Assembly (NCBI GenBank): GCA_050010255.1
Contig: JBEKLJ010000135.1
Location: 1-9,469 of the forward strand
Direction of reading: 5' to 3'
From: JBEKLJ01 sp050010255
GTDB taxonomy: Bacteria; Acidobacteriota; Terriglobia; Bryobacterales; Bryobacteraceae
Length of the DNA stretch: 9,469 bases
Positions 7,697-9,469 of the stretch are shown here, piece after piece (within the stretch, counting starts at the first letter, position 1; each line of letters opens with the position of its first letter). The translations under genes and the position numbers were made by a program. A model generated the notes under the pieces. It was not told the origin of the DNA. It ran no database searches and saw only the letters and a program-made list of their open reading frames with translations.

Positions 7697-8008
7697 GTGC
7701 CCGCCCCCGACGACCGACAATCCGTCCAGGTCACCATCTTCCACCAGACCTATACCCTCCGCGCGTCCGGGGACCCGCGGGAGGTCCAGGAGCTGGCCGA
7801 CAGCGTCGATCAGTTGATGAACACCATCGCCGCGCGCTCCGCCAGCGCCGATTCGCTCCGTGTTGCCGTTCTCGCCTGCCTGCATTTGGCCGACCGGCTC
7901 CGTACCCTGGAGTGCGAGTTGAAGGCGCTCCAGCAGCGCGTCGATGATAAGAGCGAGCGTTTCCGTTCGCTGCTCGATCAAGCTATGGGGTCCGGCGAGG
8001 AAGGCTAG
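7697..8008 (+). CDS. zapA: Cell division protein ZapA
   Basis: A 103-residue protein of the ZapA family, starting at GTG 2 bases after the upstream stop. The N-terminal globular part has QSVQVTIFHQTYTLRASGD, the usual beta-hairpin (compare VTIFGQ..Y.L). It is followed by VQELADSVDQLMNTIAARS and a long helix with LRVAVLACLHLADRL, where the family has VAVLAALNLADEL. The C-terminal coiled coil (about 65-97) forms the dimer and tetramer. ZapA bundles FtsZ filaments and anchors ZapB at the Z-ring. No strong ribosome binding site is seen, so coupling to the preceding gene is likely. It is the last gene of the rpmI-rplT-zapB-zapA run and converges with lptD. Confidence 0.93.
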   Translation: MPAPDDRQSVQVTIFHQTYTLRASGDPREVQELADSVDQLMNTIAARSASADSLRVAVLACLHLADRLRTLECELKALQQRVDDKSERFRSLLDQAMGSGEEG

Positions 8009-8071
8009 CCGGGGTTCCAAGCGAAGGCAGAGGCGACTTCGCCGCGCTTCCTGTAAGACTTGAAGTTTGAT

Positions 8072-8102
8072 GGCTGTAGTCGCTGAAACCACAGCCTTTA
8101 TT
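8072..8102 (+). terminator. Candidate weak terminator after zapA, within palindromic sequence
   Basis: GGCTGT (8072-8077) pairs with ACAGCC (8091-8096) over a 13-base loop and is followed by TTTATT (8097-8102). The stem is short, so termination would be weak. A second pairing, GCTGTAG (8073-8079) with CTACAGC (8107-8113), competes with it. The region lies between convergent genes, where a terminator is expected, and its nested repeats could also mark a small palindromic repeat element. Confidence 0.4.
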
Positions 8103-8122
8103 CGGCCTACAGCAGCCCTCTC

Positions 8123-9469
8123 TCAGAACAGGCGTTCCTGCTTCTTGAGGGTGCCGAAGGAGCCGATGTTGGCCACCACGAACGACACCCGGAACTGGTT
8201 CTCGTTGCGCGTGCCGAAGCTGAAGCGGTGGTATTGAACGCTGAAGCCGCAGCAGTCCGTGTTGTAGGTCACCTGGGTGGTGGCGAACTGCATGGCGCCG
8301 ATGCGGAAGTCGTAGATGGTGCTGAAGGCGACGTTCCAGCCGCGCCGGTTCTCGTTGCCGATCATGAACACGCCACGGAACTGGTTGGCGTTCGGCGCCA
8401 GCGCCGGGTCGGTACGCAGGCTGTTGTGGCCGATCGAGACATAGTAGAGTCCGAAGCGCGCGTCCGCGGTCATGCTGTTGTCGACCACCTTGCTGCGCAG
8501 CGGATCGTAGTCCGAGCGCCATTCGATGCCGAAGCCCGGCTTGGGGTTCACCCGCAGGATCGAGACCACGGGGGAGTAGTGGCGTGGGCCGTCCAGAAAG
8601 GCGTAGGGCGACAGTTCGATCGAGCTCAGCACCACGTTGCGGCACTCCGGCTGGCCGCACCAGGCGCCCCCGACGGCGCCGCCGAAGGTGGGGTCAAAAT
8701 AGCGGTCCTGCTTGAGCTGCCAGGAGAGGACCTCCTGGACCGAGTCGCCGCGCTTGGCATAGATCCGGTTGGTGAGCGAGATCTCTAACTGGTTGGTGTT
8801 CGAGTACAGCTCGGTTTCGTCGAAGCGGATCAGGCGGTCGAAGTCGTCCACGCCGGTGACATAACGGTAGTCGGCGCCGGGCTCGATGACGTGCTTGATC
8901 TTGTCGCCAAGCCACTTCGGGCTGTCGTAGACGCGAGCCAGCGATGGCAGCATCAGAGCGACGTCCAACTCGCGCGCGCTGCGGTTGATGTTCTGGCCGA
9001 CGAAGCGGGAGCCCTCCTGGCTCTCCCCGTAGTGCGTCTCCCGGATAGCGAAGCTCGGAACCAGGCCGAAATCCTTCCAATGCAGCACGGCGGTCAAGCG
9101 CGGATAGAAGTCCAAACGTTCCAGGAAGTTTCGGGTCTGGGAGCCGATCTGCTTGCGATAGAGCAGACCGCCGCTCGACTCCCAGGAGAACCAGATCGGC
9201 AGGTTGCGCCACAGACGGTGATCGCGGCTGGAGAACTCCACTTCCGGCAGCTTGCGGATCACGATGGTGTCGTTGAGCGTGGTGCTCTGGAAGTTCTCCA
9301 GGCGCTGGAGGACGAAGTCCAGGCTGTAGGTGGACCAGTCGCGGGAGACGGAGCCGAGCGAGTGGACCTCGGAGGAGACGGCCTCGCTGAACGTTTCCGT
9401 GAAGGCCTGCCGGAAAGCGAATGAGCTCAAGTAGTTCACTTCGGCCCGCGCGTGGAAGCCGCCGCCCAG
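8123..9469 (-). CDS. lptD: LPS assembly outer-membrane protein LptD, C-terminal part (5' end outside window)
   Basis: The frame is open to the right edge of the window, so about 448 residues of the C-terminal beta-barrel are seen; the GTG at 9439 is internal. LptD with LptE inserts lipopolysaccharide into the outer leaflet. Alternating hydrophobic/polar beta-strands are visible throughout, together with LptD-like segments ARAEVNYLSSFAFRQAF, EAVSSEVHS and LPEVEFSSRDHR. An adjacent Cys-Cys pair near the end (codons 8249-8254, in TDCCGFSVQYHRF) sits like E. coli Cys724-Cys725, which form the inter-domain disulfides needed for function. The protein ends in Phe, the usual terminal residue for BAM-assembled barrels. 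An extra cysteine pair occurs in a likely surface loop (WCGQPEC). The N-terminal jellyroll is not visible. It converges with zapA. Confidence 0.9.
   Translation of the reverse strand: MGGGFHARAEVNYLSSFAFRQAFTETFSEAVSSEVHSLGSVSRDWSTYSLDFVLQRLENFQSTTLNDTIVIRKLPEVEFSSRDHRLWRNLPIWFSWESSGGLLYRKQIGSQTRNFLERLDFYPRLTAVLHWKDFGLVPSFAIRETHYGESQEGSRFVGQNINRSARELDVALMLPSLARVYDSPKWLGDKIKHVIEPGADYRYVTGVDDFDRLIRFDETELYSNTNQLEISLTNRIYAKRGDSVQEVLSWQLKQDRYFDPTFGGAVGGAWCGQPECRNVVLSSIELSPYAFLDGPRHYSPVVSILRVNPKPGFGIEWRSDYDPLRSKVVDNSMTADARFGLYYVSIGHNSLRTDPALAPNANQFRGVFMIGNENRRGWNVAFSTIYDFRIGAMQFATTQVTYNTDCCGFSVQYHRFSFGTRNENQFRVSFVVANIGSFGTLKKQERLF

Noticed and set aside
8009..8122. 6S RNA, which lies next to zapA in gammaproteobacteria
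   Set aside because: Only 114 bases are free and no long rod with a central bubble can be drawn; too short for a typical 6S RNA.

Overview
The window is a GC-rich bacterial chromosome segment. It carries a complete-looking ISC-type iron-sulfur cluster operon, a small toxin-antitoxin module, the L35/L20 ribosomal protein genes with a ZapB/ZapA-like division pair, and the end of the outer-membrane LPS assembly gene lptD. LptD implies a diderm. The LptD barrel sequence, the codon and GC style, and a REP-like intergenic repeat resemble Acidobacteriota. That placement is an inference from memory of such sequences and was not tested.

Layout. Bases 1-615 (+) are the 3' part of an IS110-family transposase whose 5' end lies outside the window. 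Bases 616-776 hold a sigma70-like promoter and two candidate IscR-type operators. Bases 777-5925 (+) are iscR-iscS-iscU-iscA-hscB-hscA-iscX. Most junctions are 1-4 base overlaps. The exception is iscU/iscA, where a long imperfect hairpin of REP type fills the gap. The ferredoxin gene usually found between hscA and iscX is absent. Bases 5931-6544 (-) are a Doc/Fic-type toxin and an AbrB/MazE-type antitoxin, convergent with iscX across only 5 bp. Bases 6545-6775 are a divergent regulatory region. It holds a TA promoter with an overlapping perfect inverted repeat, and an extended -10 promoter with a structured leader for rpmI. Bases 6776-8008 (+) are rpmI-rplT-zapB-zapA. Bases 8009-8122 hold palindromic, terminator-like sequence. 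Bases 8123-9469 (-) are the C-terminal part of lptD, cut by the window edge. No stretch over 300 bases lacks a gene.

How the genes work together. IscR probably senses the cluster state of the cell and controls the operon. IscS supplies sulfur from cysteine, IscU is the scaffold, IscA is an accessory carrier, HscB/HscA release the cluster from IscU (whose LPPVK motif is intact), and IscX modulates IscS. The ribosomal and division genes form a separate growth-linked transcription unit. I found no wholly unknown multi-gene system. The most interesting signals are regulatory: a possible three-segment RNA switch at the rpmI ribosome binding site, a paired IscR-like operator arrangement, a REP-like hairpin inside the isc operon, and a TA promoter with a nearly leaderless start.
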